DNA of 29,572 nucleotides, from positions 1 through 29,572 of IMG/VR virus record IMGVR_UViG_3300037010_002556, one strand, 5' to 3'. Below are positions 1 to 7,441 of this stretch, piece by piece. The DNA is from a virus. The notes under the pieces are model-generated. The model made no database searches. It had not been told where the DNA came from and was given only the letters and a program-made list of their open reading frames with translations. The position numbers and the translations under genes were made by a program. The first letter of the stretch is position 1. Each line of letters starts with the position of its first letter.

Positions 1-639
1 GTACTTGATAACAATATTGACATTAAACCTTTAGAAGATTTAATGATTCATGATGGGAAAATAATTCCTGTTCCGTTTGATATGATTAAAGATGTTTCGC
101 AAGAAGCAATTTCTATATTTTGCCACAAACATGCATTGTATCAATTTCCAACAACAGAGCTTATTGATTTCATTAAGACTGAAATTGGAACCAACTCAGC
201 AATTGAGATTGGTGCTGGTAATGGCTGTATAGGAAGATCTCTTGGCATTCACATGACAGATAATAAGATGCAAACATGGGATGATATTAAGAAAAGTTAT
301 TTCATGACCGGACAGCCTATTATCACATACGGTAAAGATGTAGAAGAAATTCCTGCATTAGATGCTATTGAAAGATATAAACCAAAGGTAGTTGTTGCAT
401 GTTGGGTTACACATAAGTGGAAGCAAGGAATGGAAACGGGCAACATGTATGGCGTAGAAGAAGAAAAGATTTTTGACTATGGTGTTGAGAAATACATTCA
501 TGTTGGTAACATGAATACAACAGGACATTTATATAAAACCATACTGGAAACAAGAGAACCAATAAAGTTGAGATTTCCTTGGTTGGTATCACGTTCAATG
601 AAAAGAGAACTAAACACTATTTATATTTTTAATAAATGA
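1..639 (+). CDS. SAM-dependent methyltransferase-like protein, 5' end outside the window
   Basis: The frame is open from base 1, so the gene starts upstream. The ATG at 43 is only the first one inside the window. The visible part ends in TGA at 639. About 54 residues after that ATG lies a glycine-rich stretch reading IEIGAGNGCIGRSLG, which fits motif I (the SAM-binding loop) of class I methyltransferases. A later VVVACWVTHKW stretch sits where motif IV would be expected. No substrate-specific domain is recognisable, so the target (DNA, protein or small molecule) is unknown. The downstream gene follows after 15 bases on the same strand. The fold assignment is moderately safe. Catalytic activity is inferred. 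Confidence 0.65.
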   Translation, partial: VLDNNIDIKPLEDLMIHDGKIIPVPFDMIKDVSQEAISIFCHKHALYQFPTTELIDFIKTEIGTNSAIEIGAGNGCIGRSLGIHMTDNKMQTWDDIKKSYFMTGQPIITYGKDVEEIPALDAIERYKPKVVVACWVTHKWKQGMETGNMYGVEEEKIFDYGVEKYIHVGNMNTTGHLYKTILETREPIKLRFPWLVSRSMKRELNTIYIFNK

Positions 640-654
640 TTTAGCGGAATTTAG

Positions 655-870
655 ATGAAAGAAGAACAACAAAAAATAATTAATGTTTTAAGAGAGATGT
701 ATGGTATTCATGCCATTTGGTTATGGGGACCTGAAAATATACGTCTTCAATATGAAAAAAACCATCTCGAATTTGTTGAGTTTTCAGAACTAATTCCAAA
801 GATAACTTCCCATTTCGAGAATGAATCTATTAGAAGAGAACTAATTCCCATATTTCAAATATTGATTTAA
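655..870 (+). CDS. hypothetical protein, 71 aa
   Basis: A short ORF beginning 15 bases after the methyltransferase-like gene, with a purine-rich GCGGAAT stretch just upstream of the ATG. The product is mixed charged and hydrophobic, with a tryptophan-rich patch (IWLWGPE) near residues 21-27. There is no signal peptide or membrane segment and I do not recognise the family. Spacing and strand suggest co-transcription with the preceding gene. It is followed by two hairpins that probably end this transcript. Confidence 0.6.
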   Translation: MKEEQQKIINVLREMYGIHAIWLWGPENIRLQYEKNHLEFVEFSELIPKITSHFENESIRRELIPIFQILI

Positions 871-923
871 TCACGAACCCGTGATAATCATAAAATCGTT
901 CAACAGAAAAATGTTCTGTTGAA
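871..923. terminator. paired hairpins between convergent genes
   Basis: Two inverted repeats fill the gap between the plus-strand gene ending at 870 and the minus-strand gene ending at 943. The first is TCACG/CGTGA at 871-884. The second is a perfect 10-bp stem, TTCAACAGAA/TTCTGTTGAA, at 899-923 with a 5-base loop. Neither has a long T-tract, so a bidirectional terminator is inferred from position and stem quality. Confidence 0.5.
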
Positions 924-942
924 TCTAATACCTCCTCAAATG

Positions 943-1173
943 TTATTCATTTCTATAATGTTTAATAGCATTTTCCAATTCAACGCCAGTTAAATCTGGA
1001 AACAAAGCCTTTACCATTTTCTCTACTTGCTTTTTTGTAGGCTTAAGTGGTGGAACTTCTGTCACTGTCACTGTTACAATCAAATCTTTTATTCGTTGAG
1101 TCTCTTTCTCATTAAGAGAAGTTTTATCTTCAAGATAGCCACTAAGAAAATATACTAAGTTTTTTATGTCCAT
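943..1173 (-). CDS. hypothetical protein, 76 aa
   Basis: A minus-strand ORF with a clear ATG at 1173, convergent to the gene on its left. The product has a hydrophobic N-terminal helix (residues 3-13), a central threonine/valine strand, and a basic C-terminal part that looks helical (KKQVEKMVKALFP). No family is recognised. It is alone on its strand between two plus-strand blocks. The hairpins at 871-923 probably terminate it. Confidence 0.55.
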   Translation of the reverse strand: MDIKNLVYFLSGYLEDKTSLNEKETQRIKDLIVTVTVTEVPPLKPTKKQVEKMVKALFPDLTGVELENAIKHYRNE

Positions 1174-1224
1174 TTGTATGTGATTTTATTTTTATATGCA
1201 ACTGATGATAAATTGTTTTAATAA

Positions 1225-1253
1225 AAAAAGCCTGCTAATTATGCAGGCTTTTT
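1225..1253. terminator. strong bidirectional rho-independent terminator
   Basis: An 11-bp perfect stem AAAAAGCCTGC/GCAGGCTTTTT with a 7-base loop, A-rich on one side and T-rich on the other, so it can work in both directions. It lies between divergent genes (start at 1173 on minus, start at 1409 on plus), which is unusual for a terminator. It probably insulates the head operon from transcription coming from the left. Confidence 0.8.
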
Positions 1254-1359
1254 CATTTAAGCTGTTGTCTATTAATGTTTTTTCTCTATAAAAAATATAT
1301 ATAGAAAAGAAGGACTACTAAAAAATTAATTTTTTTGGAAAAATTTCCGATAACGAAAT

Positions 1360-1373
1360 ATATATAAGAAAGC
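1360..1373 (+). promoter_or_regulatory. candidate phage late promoter for the head operon
   Basis: The core ATATATAAGAAAGC is nearly identical to 9130-9143. Both are preceded by ACGAAA, and both begin exactly 49 bases before the ATG of a head-related gene block. The TATATAAG core recalls the T4 late promoter box (TATAAATA), but identity as a late promoter is inference from the shared sequence and position. Confidence 0.55.
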
Positions 1374-1408
1374 GAGTACCTGAAACTGTATTAAAATCAG
1401 AATAAACA

Positions 1409-3460
1409 ATGAGCAATAACAACGAAATTCAAGATCTTGGAGCATTTGGTAAAGATTGGGTCTTCGTCCTTGAAAGGATGTCAGATTCTAATGTTGTTGA
1501 AGTGAAATCCAAGAATGAAGGTGGCGACTATATTCTCGAAGGTATAGCAGCGGTATTCGGACAGGAAAACAACAATCATAGAATATACGAGGAAAAGGAA
1601 TATCTTCCACACCTTGAATATTTACAAAAGAAAATTGCAAAGAAAAGTTTACTTGGTGAACTTGATCACCCTGCAAATTTCGAGACATCATTAAAAAACG
1701 CTTCTCATATTGTTGAATCATTAGAATATGATAAAGCAAATAGAAACGTTAAAATCAGAATAAGACTTATCAATGGACACCCAGCCGGTGAAATGGCAAA
1801 GGCTCTTGTAAATGCAGGAGTTCCATTACACATCTCTTCAAGAGCTGCAGGTGTTGTTAAAGAGAACAAGAAAGTTCAAATCAAAAAGATATTTACGTAT
1901 GACTTAGTAGAAAGTCCTGGCTTTGAACAAGCAGAACTTGAAAGAATCTATGAAAGCGTACAAGCTAAATTCAATGGAAAGGGTTCAGATTCAATTACTG
2001 AAGGGTTAGAAGATGTAACAAATAATGTAATTGGAGAAAATTCTGATTCGTTGAAGATATATAGAATAGATGAAAATCATCAAAACGCTTTTTTAAAGGC
2101 GTTAGATATTGAAAAAAATAATAATATCTCAGAAATGGCTAATAGAGATTTTGTAACAGTGGATGACATGAATGGATATTCACAAGTTATTAAAAAAGAA
2201 TTACAAGCGCTTAAAGATAAGATAAACAATCCTGAAGCAGCAAACGAGAATGCACCAGCAGTGGACGTTCTTGAACAAAGAATCGAGAGGATTGAAAAAT
2301 ACATGAAGTATCTTGCTGAGAACGTTGATAAAAATATTCAGTACTCTGAATATTTAGCAGAAAACGTTGACAAGACTATTGAGTATTCTAAATACTTAGC
2401 TGAGAACTTAGACAAGACTATCTCTTATGGAGAATACCTTGCAGAAAACGTTGACAAATCTATTTCTTATGGTGAATACCTTGCTGAGAACTTAGATAAG
2501 AGCATTACATACGCAAACTACCTTGCTGAGAATCTTGAAAAAGGAATTTCTTATGCTGAGTATCTTGCTGAGAACGTAGACAAAGCCATTTCCTACGGTG
2601 AATACCTTGCTGAGAACTTAGACAGAACAATCGCTTATGGTGAATACCTTGCTGAGAACTTAGATAAGAGCCTTGATTACAGCGAATACATTGCAGAAAA
2701 AGTTGACCAAAGCATTGCTTATGGTGAATATCTTTCTGAGACTTTAGATAAAGGAATTACATATTCTGAATATTTAGCTGAAAAAATTGAGAAAAACATA
2801 GCGTACTCTGAATATATAGCTGAGAACGTTAATATCGATGCTCCTAAAACTGCAACTGAAGTTGCAAAAGCAGAGGTAAATGAAAACAAGAAAGAAACAG
2901 GAAAAGTTGATTATACAACTTTACCTACACAGATAAGTTCATTGCTTGAAACTGTTAAAAACCAGAAAACAGCATCCGCATTGAACGAGAGCAAATACGC
3001 TTTTTATAAGCTTCTTAACGAAGACAAAAGAAAAGAATTTGTTGCTCTCGATGAGACCAAGAAAGAAAAGGTCGTTAAGGCGTTGGAAAACGGCGCTTAC
3101 TTCTCGGAAATGGACATCATCAAAAAATGGGATGCGTCATTAATAGAGCAAGAAAAGCCAACTGAACCTAAGTTCATTACGGAAATGCCAGAGAGCGTAA
3201 AACCAATCTGGGAATCTATGAATGTTCAAGAGAAAGAAGCAATAGTAGCAGCAAGTAAATTGCGTAAACTTGAAACTTCTTATCAAATAAAGAACTTCTG
3301 GAGTACAAGACCAGGAATGAGCAAAGACAAAGCAGTGGGTCTAATCAGACTCAACGAGAACGAAACAGCAGCTAATGCCGCAAAACCGAACATGACAGGG
3401 TATACAAATGACTACATGTCGGGAGTAGCTGATGAGTTAGCAAAGCGTTTCAAGAAGTAA
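1409..3460 (+). CDS. prohead core protease fused to scaffold protein (gp21-gp22 type)
   Basis: Residues about 1-185 resemble the T4 gp21 / peptidase S77 prohead protease. They include GELDHP with a candidate catalytic His at 87, HISSRAAG with a candidate catalytic Ser at 143/144, and YDLVESPGFE near 164-173. The region after about 190 is highly charged. Residues 298-479 are 13 copies of a 14-residue unit built on YGEYLAENLDK, expected to form an extended coiled coil. A charged C-terminal region (480-683) ends in a basic helix, as scaffolds that contact the capsid protein often do. In T4 the protease (gp21) and scaffold (gp22) are separate, so 683 aa fits a fusion. The LAE in nearly every repeat matches the (L/I)-x-E consensus of this protease class. 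The capsid protein gene follows after 27 bases. Confidence 0.85.
   Translation: MSNNNEIQDLGAFGKDWVFVLERMSDSNVVEVKSKNEGGDYILEGIAAVFGQENNNHRIYEEKEYLPHLEYLQKKIAKKSLLGELDHPANFETSLKNASHIVESLEYDKANRNVKIRIRLINGHPAGEMAKALVNAGVPLHISSRAAGVVKENKKVQIKKIFTYDLVESPGFEQAELERIYESVQAKFNGKGSDSITEGLEDVTNNVIGENSDSLKIYRIDENHQNAFLKALDIEKNNNISEMANRDFVTVDDMNGYSQVIKKELQALKDKINNPEAANENAPAVDVLEQRIERIEKYMKYLAENVDKNIQYSEYLAENVDKTIEYSKYLAENLDKTISYGEYLAENVDKSISYGEYLAENLDKSITYANYLAENLEKGISYAEYLAENVDKAISYGEYLAENLDRTIAYGEYLAENLDKSLDYSEYIAEKVDQSIAYGEYLSETLDKGITYSEYLAEKIEKNIAYSEYIAENVNIDAPKTATEVAKAEVNENKKETGKVDYTTLPTQISSLLETVKNQKTASALNESKYAFYKLLNEDKRKEFVALDETKKEKVVKALENGAYFSEMDIIKKWDASLIEQEKPTEPKFITEMPESVKPIWESMNVQEKEAIVAASKLRKLETSYQIKNFWSTRPGMSKDKAVGLIRLNENETAANAAKPNMTGYTNDYMSGVADELAKRFKK
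2300..2845 (+). repeat. 13 x 42-bp in-frame tandem repeat (14-aa scaffold unit)
   Basis: Thirteen consecutive 42-bp units encode Y-x-(E/K/N)-Y-(L/I)-(A/S)-E-(N/K/T)-(V/L/I)-(D/E/N) and a short variable tail; the last unit is truncated. Each unit is two heptads long. Nucleotide identity is high between some units (for example around 2468-2504 and 2635-2671), which suggests recent expansion by unequal recombination. Codon differences between other units show it is not an assembly collapse artefact. Confidence 0.95.
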
Positions 3461-3487
3461 AACAACCAAAAAATCTCTAAATTAAAC

Positions 3488-5014
3488 ATGAAAATGATTA
3501 ACGAACAAGAGATCTTTGATAACTGGTCTCCGATCATCGAGAGCAAAACAACAATCAAAGACTCTAACAAAGTAGAATGGCTTTCTAAATATTGCCACTA
3601 CCACTCACTAAATGAAAGTTCTTCGACCGCATATCAGACTTTGTCTGGTCTTGCAGGATTCCAAGGACAACCAGTTGCTCCTACAAGAGGTGCTACAGGT
3701 TCAGGTGACAAATTCCCTTCTTTACTTCCATTAGCTATCCAGGTAGCTGCGAAGACTGTAGGTTTTGACATCGTTCCAGTTATCCCTATGCCAGGTCCAA
3801 CGGGTGTTTTAACTTACCTTGACTATGTATATGGTGGTGGTCAGTTAAACTCTGCGACTCAGCCTTTAGTAATTAAAGCTGGTATCTCAGGTACTTACAC
3901 AGTAGATTCAACTTACACTACAACAACTGTTGCTGGTGCTAACGCGGTTCTTACCTTCGTAGGTAAATCTCGTATCGATGGTTTCCCAATCTTCAGATAC
4001 GCTGCTGGTTTATTACCTAACACTCCAGTATCTACAGTATTTGCTCCTGCATCTACTTTCACTATCACTGACGATTTATCTGCAACCATCGCGTTGACAG
4101 TAAGCGCAGCGTTAGTTCCTGCATTAGAAGACCACATCGCTGGTTTCACTGGTGCTGGTGATACTGACACAGACGGCTGGGAAGGTCCATTCGCTACCTC
4201 TACAGGTAACGACGGTCCAATGACCAGAGAAACTGGTGAGTCAACGTACTACAGATCTATGGGTCTTAAAACGTTCACTAAGTTCGTTGAAGCTAAAACC
4301 TACCAGGTTGCTGCTTCTGTAACAACTGAGCAAATTCAGGATCTTAACAAACAATTCGGTATTGACGTGGTTTCCATGGTTGAGAACGCATTGGTGAATG
4401 AGATTTCTCAGTCTATCAACAAGCACATCTTAGGAACTGCGTTCACTCAAGGTGCTACGAACTCGACAAACTTCGCGGCAAACGAAGGTCAGTCGTTAAA
4501 CTTAAACCTTGCTGCCTTGCCAACAGTTGGTACGTTCGAAAATCAGATGACCTTCCAAAGAAGAATCTTCTCGAGAATTCTTGCGGCTGCTAACGTTGTT
4601 GCTAACAGAGGTAGAAGAGGTCCTGCAAACTTTGTTGTTTGTAACTCGCAAATTGCAACTGCAATTCAAGACATCAGCCAATTCGTAACAGCTCCATTCG
4701 CTAACACTGCATCGCAGAATAATGGATCGCTTTACCCAGTTGGTTCACTTGCTGGAATGACAGTTTATGTTGATCAAAACATGAAATGGAATGACACAAG
4801 AGTTCTTGTTGGAAGAAAAGGTTCTGACGATGAGCCAGGTATTAAATTCATGCCATACATGATGGCTGAGTCTATCCAGACTATCTCTGAAGGAACTATG
4901 TCTCCAAAGATTGCGGTAAAATCAAGATACGCGTTAGTGCTTGCAGGTTTCCACCCGGAAACTATGTACTTCACGTTCTCTATCGCCTTGCCAAGTTCAG
5001 GTCTGATCGTGTAA
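3488..5014 (+). CDS. major capsid protein, T4 gp23-like
   Basis: A 508-aa protein, close to T4 gp23 in length (about 520). The N-terminal 43 residues form a charged propeptide ending in SLNE-S (residues 40-44). This fits cleavage after (L/I)-x-E by the gp21-type protease encoded just upstream. The next part has the gp23-like run AYQTLSGLAGFQGQ followed by PTRGATGSGDKFPSLLPLA. The middle (about 120-250) is rich in Thr, Ala and Gly, as an inserted surface domain would be. C-terminal stretches such as FVVCNSQIA and SRYALVLAGFHPETMYF fit the HK97-fold core. It shows careful codon use (many C-ending codons) unlike most neighbours, as expected for the most abundant protein. A terminator follows. 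Confidence 0.9.
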   Translation: MKMINEQEIFDNWSPIIESKTTIKDSNKVEWLSKYCHYHSLNESSSTAYQTLSGLAGFQGQPVAPTRGATGSGDKFPSLLPLAIQVAAKTVGFDIVPVIPMPGPTGVLTYLDYVYGGGQLNSATQPLVIKAGISGTYTVDSTYTTTTVAGANAVLTFVGKSRIDGFPIFRYAAGLLPNTPVSTVFAPASTFTITDDLSATIALTVSAALVPALEDHIAGFTGAGDTDTDGWEGPFATSTGNDGPMTRETGESTYYRSMGLKTFTKFVEAKTYQVAASVTTEQIQDLNKQFGIDVVSMVENALVNEISQSINKHILGTAFTQGATNSTNFAANEGQSLNLNLAALPTVGTFENQMTFQRRIFSRILAAANVVANRGRRGPANFVVCNSQIATAIQDISQFVTAPFANTASQNNGSLYPVGSLAGMTVYVDQNMKWNDTRVLVGRKGSDDEPGIKFMPYMMAESIQTISEGTMSPKIAVKSRYALVLAGFHPETMYFTFSIALPSSGLIV

Positions 5015-5038
5015 GGATATATGTTAGTATAAGAATAG

Positions 5039-5063
5039 CCCTCAGAAATGAGGGTTATTTTTT
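5039..5063 (+). terminator. rho-independent terminator after the capsid gene
   Basis: Stem CCCTCA/TGAGGG with a GAAA tetraloop, followed by TTATTTTTT. It lies 25 bases after the capsid protein stop codon and before the GIY-YIG gene. Confidence 0.85.
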
Positions 5064-5088
5064 AAAATGAAATAGACTATAAAACGGG

Positions 5089-5787
5089 ATGATTGGAATT
5101 TACAAAATAAGAAATAAAATAAATGGAAAATTTTATATTGGATCTTCCATAAATATAAATCATAGGTGGACTATACATACTAATTCATTAAAAAGAGGTG
5201 ATCACCATTCAATTGTATTACAAAGAGCATGGGATAAATATGGTCCAGATAATTTCATATTTGAAATAATAGAAGAGACTTCTAATGATGTTCTAATTGA
5301 ACGTGAGCAGTTTTACTTAGATGAATTAAAGCCTGCATATAATATAAGTTATACTGCTGGAAATTGTTTAGGAGTAAAAAGAAGTAAAGCTACTAAAGAG
5401 AAATTAAGAGAAATTAATTTAGGAAAGAAACATTCGGATGAAACAAAAAAGAAAATATCCAAAGGTCTTAAAAATTCTGAAACTTGGAAAGACTCTGTTA
5501 CTTCTGATGAATACAGAGAAAAGATGAGGGAACTTAATTTAGGAGAAAATAATCCAATGTGGGGTAAAGGCATAAAGGGTGAGACTAATCACATGTGGGG
5601 TAAATTTGGAAAACTACATCAAAGAGCGAGAAAAATCCTCCAATATAAAAAGACGGGTGAGTTTGTTAAAAAATGGGATTCATTAGCAGATGCAGAACGA
5701 GAAGGATTTTTACACGGTAATGTAAGTTCATGTTGTTCTGGGAAAATAAAAAGCGCATACGGATTTATTTGGAAGTGGACTAAATAA
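5089..5787 (+). CDS. GIY-YIG homing endonuclease with NUMOD modules
   Basis: A 232-aa protein starting MIGIYKIRNKINGKFYIGSS, which contains both the GIY and YIG elements of the nuclease domain (residues 1-90), followed by RAWDKYGPDNFIFEIIEE and an expected catalytic Glu. The middle carries two NUMOD3-like modules (LREINLGKKHS near 105-115 and MRELNLGENNPMWGK near 146-160). The end (about 190-232) resembles a NUMOD1/IENR1 DNA-binding helix. This is the layout of free-standing phage homing endonucleases of the Seg/I-TevI kind. It sits just after the capsid gene, a common spot for homing genes, and outside its terminator. It probably cuts alleles of a nearby gene in related phages. Confidence 0.9.
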   Translation: MIGIYKIRNKINGKFYIGSSININHRWTIHTNSLKRGDHHSIVLQRAWDKYGPDNFIFEIIEETSNDVLIEREQFYLDELKPAYNISYTAGNCLGVKRSKATKEKLREINLGKKHSDETKKKISKGLKNSETWKDSVTSDEYREKMRELNLGENNPMWGKGIKGETNHMWGKFGKLHQRARKILQYKKTGEFVKKWDSLADAEREGFLHGNVSSCCSGKIKSAYGFIWKWTK

Positions 5788-5883
5788 AATTAATCCTGAA
5801 AACTATATTCGAAATTTTCCTCATAATCATTTTCCTCAGCCAATCAATCAGTATACAAGAAATTTATAAGGTTGTCAGACAGG

Positions 5884-5949
5884 ATGGCTATAAACAAATC
5901 TAAGTTTATAGAAAACACAATTAAAGAATTTATATCTAAGAATGAGTAG
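5884..5949 (+). CDS. possible 21-aa peptide or gene remnant
   Basis: A very short ORF, MAINKSKFIENTIKEFISKNE, with AGG just before the ATG and a TAG stop. It looks like the N-terminus of a helical protein and may be a remnant left after insertion of the homing gene upstream. Its end overlaps the minus-strand ORF at 5936. No other signal is visible between 5788 and 5935. Confidence 0.2.
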   Translation: MAINKSKFIENTIKEFISKNE

Positions 5950-6103
5950 TATCATCTTTTGGCTTGAATGCTTCCATCCATCCAGCAGCTCTTTCTGCGA
6001 TTTCGGTGAGATCTTGAGGACTCCATTTAGCATATATTTTATCACATTCAACTAATCTATTCAATAGCTTCTTGAGTTCACTATATTGTTTTTGTTGATA
6101 CAT
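5936..6103 (-). CDS. hypothetical protein, 55 aa
   Basis: A short minus-strand ORF from an ATG at 6103 to a TAG at 5936. The frame is open upstream to about 6146 without another ATG, so a non-ATG start closer to the adenylate kinase stop (6148) is possible. The product is helical and charged, with a tryptophan-containing part (AKWSPQDLTEIAERAAGWM). Its position as last gene of a tightly packed minus-strand run, and its protein-like composition, support it. No family is recognised. Confidence 0.45.
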   Translation of the reverse strand: MYQQKQYSELKKLLNRLVECDKIYAKWSPQDLTEIAERAAGWMEAFKPKDDTTHS

Positions 6104-6147
6104 TTCAATCGCATAGGTATCCTCAATAATACATTTTTCATTTTGCT

Positions 6148-6666
6148 TTATTTAATATTTGACATTATGTTATCTACCGTGTTTGCTACTTCATCAATGC
6201 TTCCTTCGCCGTTGATTGGAAATAGTATTTTGTTTAAACTATAGAATTGTTTTAATGGATAGGTCTTGTCTTCGTATTCCTTGATTCTTTTATGTGCAAC
6301 TTTTTCGTTGTCATCTGCTCGTTCAGAAGTTTCTCCGCGTTTAACGATTCTGTTTATTACTTCTTCGCCAGATACCATTAGTAGTATCGCACCGTCGATC
6401 TTGATTAACTTGCTTAATGCTAAGGCTTGTTTAGTTGTGCGAGGAAATCCATCGAACACGAATTGGCCATCTGGATTTTCTTTTATTTTGTCTTCGACAA
6501 GCTTTATGACTACCTTATCGTCTACATAATCTCCAGTTCCAAGAGGAACCTTTTTTGCTCTTAATAAGTCTCCAGTTGAAACGTGTATAAGATTATATTT
6601 TTCAGCAAGCTTTTTTGCTTGGGTTCCTTTGCCTGAACCAGGAGGGCCAAATATTATTATGTTCAT
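6148..6666 (-). CDS. adk: adenylate kinase, short form
   Basis: A 172-aa nucleoside monophosphate kinase that converts AMP and ATP to two ADP in the cytoplasm. The P-loop GPPGSGKGT is at residues 7-15. HVSTGDLLR (NMP-binding) and FDGFPRT follow, and the later RIVKRGETSERADD region takes the place of the LID. It lacks the long zinc-type LID of typical 210-220 aa bacterial enzymes, so it is a short form. Strict AMP specificity cannot be shown from sequence, and UMP/CMP kinase activity is possible. It lies in a minus-strand run of small genes. Together with PPK2 at 27301 it could recycle nucleotides during infection. Confidence 0.9.
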   Translation of the reverse strand: MNIIIFGPPGSGKGTQAKKLAEKYNLIHVSTGDLLRAKKVPLGTGDYVDDKVVIKLVEDKIKENPDGQFVFDGFPRTTKQALALSKLIKIDGAILLMVSGEEVINRIVKRGETSERADDNEKVAHKRIKEYEDKTYPLKQFYSLNKILFPINGEGSIDEVANTVDNIMSNIK

Positions 6667-6691
6667 GTTTTATATTTTTTTATTTTTTTTA

Positions 6692-6868
6692 TTATTCATC
6701 CCTTGACATCCATGCTACAAATAAAGCAAAAGGAAGTCCTATCAGAGATACAAGTATCACGAAATCTCTTATACTATGTATCGATTTATTTCCAGCTGCT
6801 CCTACACAGCACAGAATCAATATGACTGTAAATCCAGCCCAATTCCATTTTTTTAATTTATTTTTCAT
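6692..6868 (-). CDS. small two-helix membrane protein, 58 aa
   Basis: This ORF begins MKNKLKKWNW, a basic N-terminus, followed by two hydrophobic segments at about residues 11-26 and 37-53, and a short charged tail. It fits a two-pass inner-membrane peptide. It begins 1 base after the stop of the 82-aa gene upstream and ends 25 bases before the adenylate kinase start, which supports it as a real member of the minus-strand operon. Its role is unknown. Small membrane proteins in this position could act in lysis or superinfection exclusion, but nothing here shows that. Confidence 0.6.
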   Translation of the reverse strand: MKNKLKKWNWAGFTVILILCCVGAAGNKSIHSIRDFVILVSLIGLPFALFVAWMSRDE

Positions 6869-6869
6869 C

Positions 6870-7118
6870 TTATTCTCTAATTAAAAAAGAGCCTGTCGTC
6901 TTTATGCCATCCCATCCAAGATCTTCGTCTACTTCAGAACCATTGTCTTTTCTGAATTTCCAACCTTCCTCGTGTGATATGATGCCATCAGGTGACGCTG
7001 TGTAAATAAAATCATCGTCTACCTTCCCGACGATTAGTTTCATTGGTATACTGCCAGCAAGCATTCTCGTTACTCTATCGCCAACTCCTATGTGGCCGAA
7101 TTTAATGTCATTTTCCAT
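6870..7118 (-). CDS. conserved hypothetical small beta protein, 82 aa
   Basis: The 82-aa product contains GVGDRVTRMLAGSIPMKLIV and ends with SEVDEDLGWDG. I recall the core (VTRMLAG-IPM and a terminal E-x-DEDLGW) from small uncharacterised proteins in bacteria and phages, so it is probably a conserved family without known function. Alternating hydrophobic residues suggest a small beta-barrel. It is in the minus-strand run, with the next gene ending 2 bases upstream of its start. Confidence 0.7.
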   Translation of the reverse strand: MENDIKFGHIGVGDRVTRMLAGSIPMKLIVGKVDDDFIYTASPDGIISHEEGWKFRKDNGSEVDEDLGWDGIKTTGSFLIRE

Positions 7119-7119
7119 T

Positions 7120-7441
7120 TTAGTCTTCCTCCTCTAATTCTATTTCATCAAATACTTCTTTTTCTTCGATTGGTAAATCGGCTTCTGTGATTTCTTCACA
7201 TGTTATTCTAAACAATTTTGTCTTGTCAGCTGAAGCAAAATATGCTGCGTCGATTGTAGTTATGTCTCTGTATCTTACTCGAGTAAGAGCTGCATAACCC
7301 ATGTCCGTAATTCCGTTTTGATCTTACTCGAGTAAGAGCTGCATAACCCATGTCCGTAATTCCGTTTTGATCTTGCGTGTATTCAGCATCAAAATTAAGG
7401 TTACACAAGAGTTCACCTTTGTTTGTTATTGAATTATCCAT
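7120..7441 (-). pseudogene. 90-aa gene split by a 49-bp tandem duplication
   Basis: Two overlapping ORFs in different frames make up one former gene: an N-terminal part from ATG 7441, and a C-terminal part from 7302 to 7120. A 49-bp unit is present twice (7274-7322 and 7323-7371). Removing one copy joins the frames exactly: 30 residues from MDNSITNKGELLCNLN, then MGYAALTRVRYRD and on to the acidic C-terminus, 90 aa in all. Because 49 is not a multiple of three, the duplication shifts the frame. The 60-aa part could still be made by internal restart at the ATG at 7302. The family is not recognised. Confidence 0.75.
7274..7371. repeat. 2 x 49-bp direct tandem duplication with a 14-bp palindrome
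   Basis: Two identical adjacent 49-bp copies. Each starts with the perfect palindrome CTTACTCGAGTAAG (7274-7287 and 7323-7336). The palindrome at the repeat boundary may have promoted slippage or recombination. Confidence 0.95.

Noticed and set aside
2300-2845. Regular 42-bp repeats that could suggest a CRISPR or iteron array
   Set aside because: The units are in frame, have no unique spacers, and encode a heptad-type coiled coil inside a long ORF.
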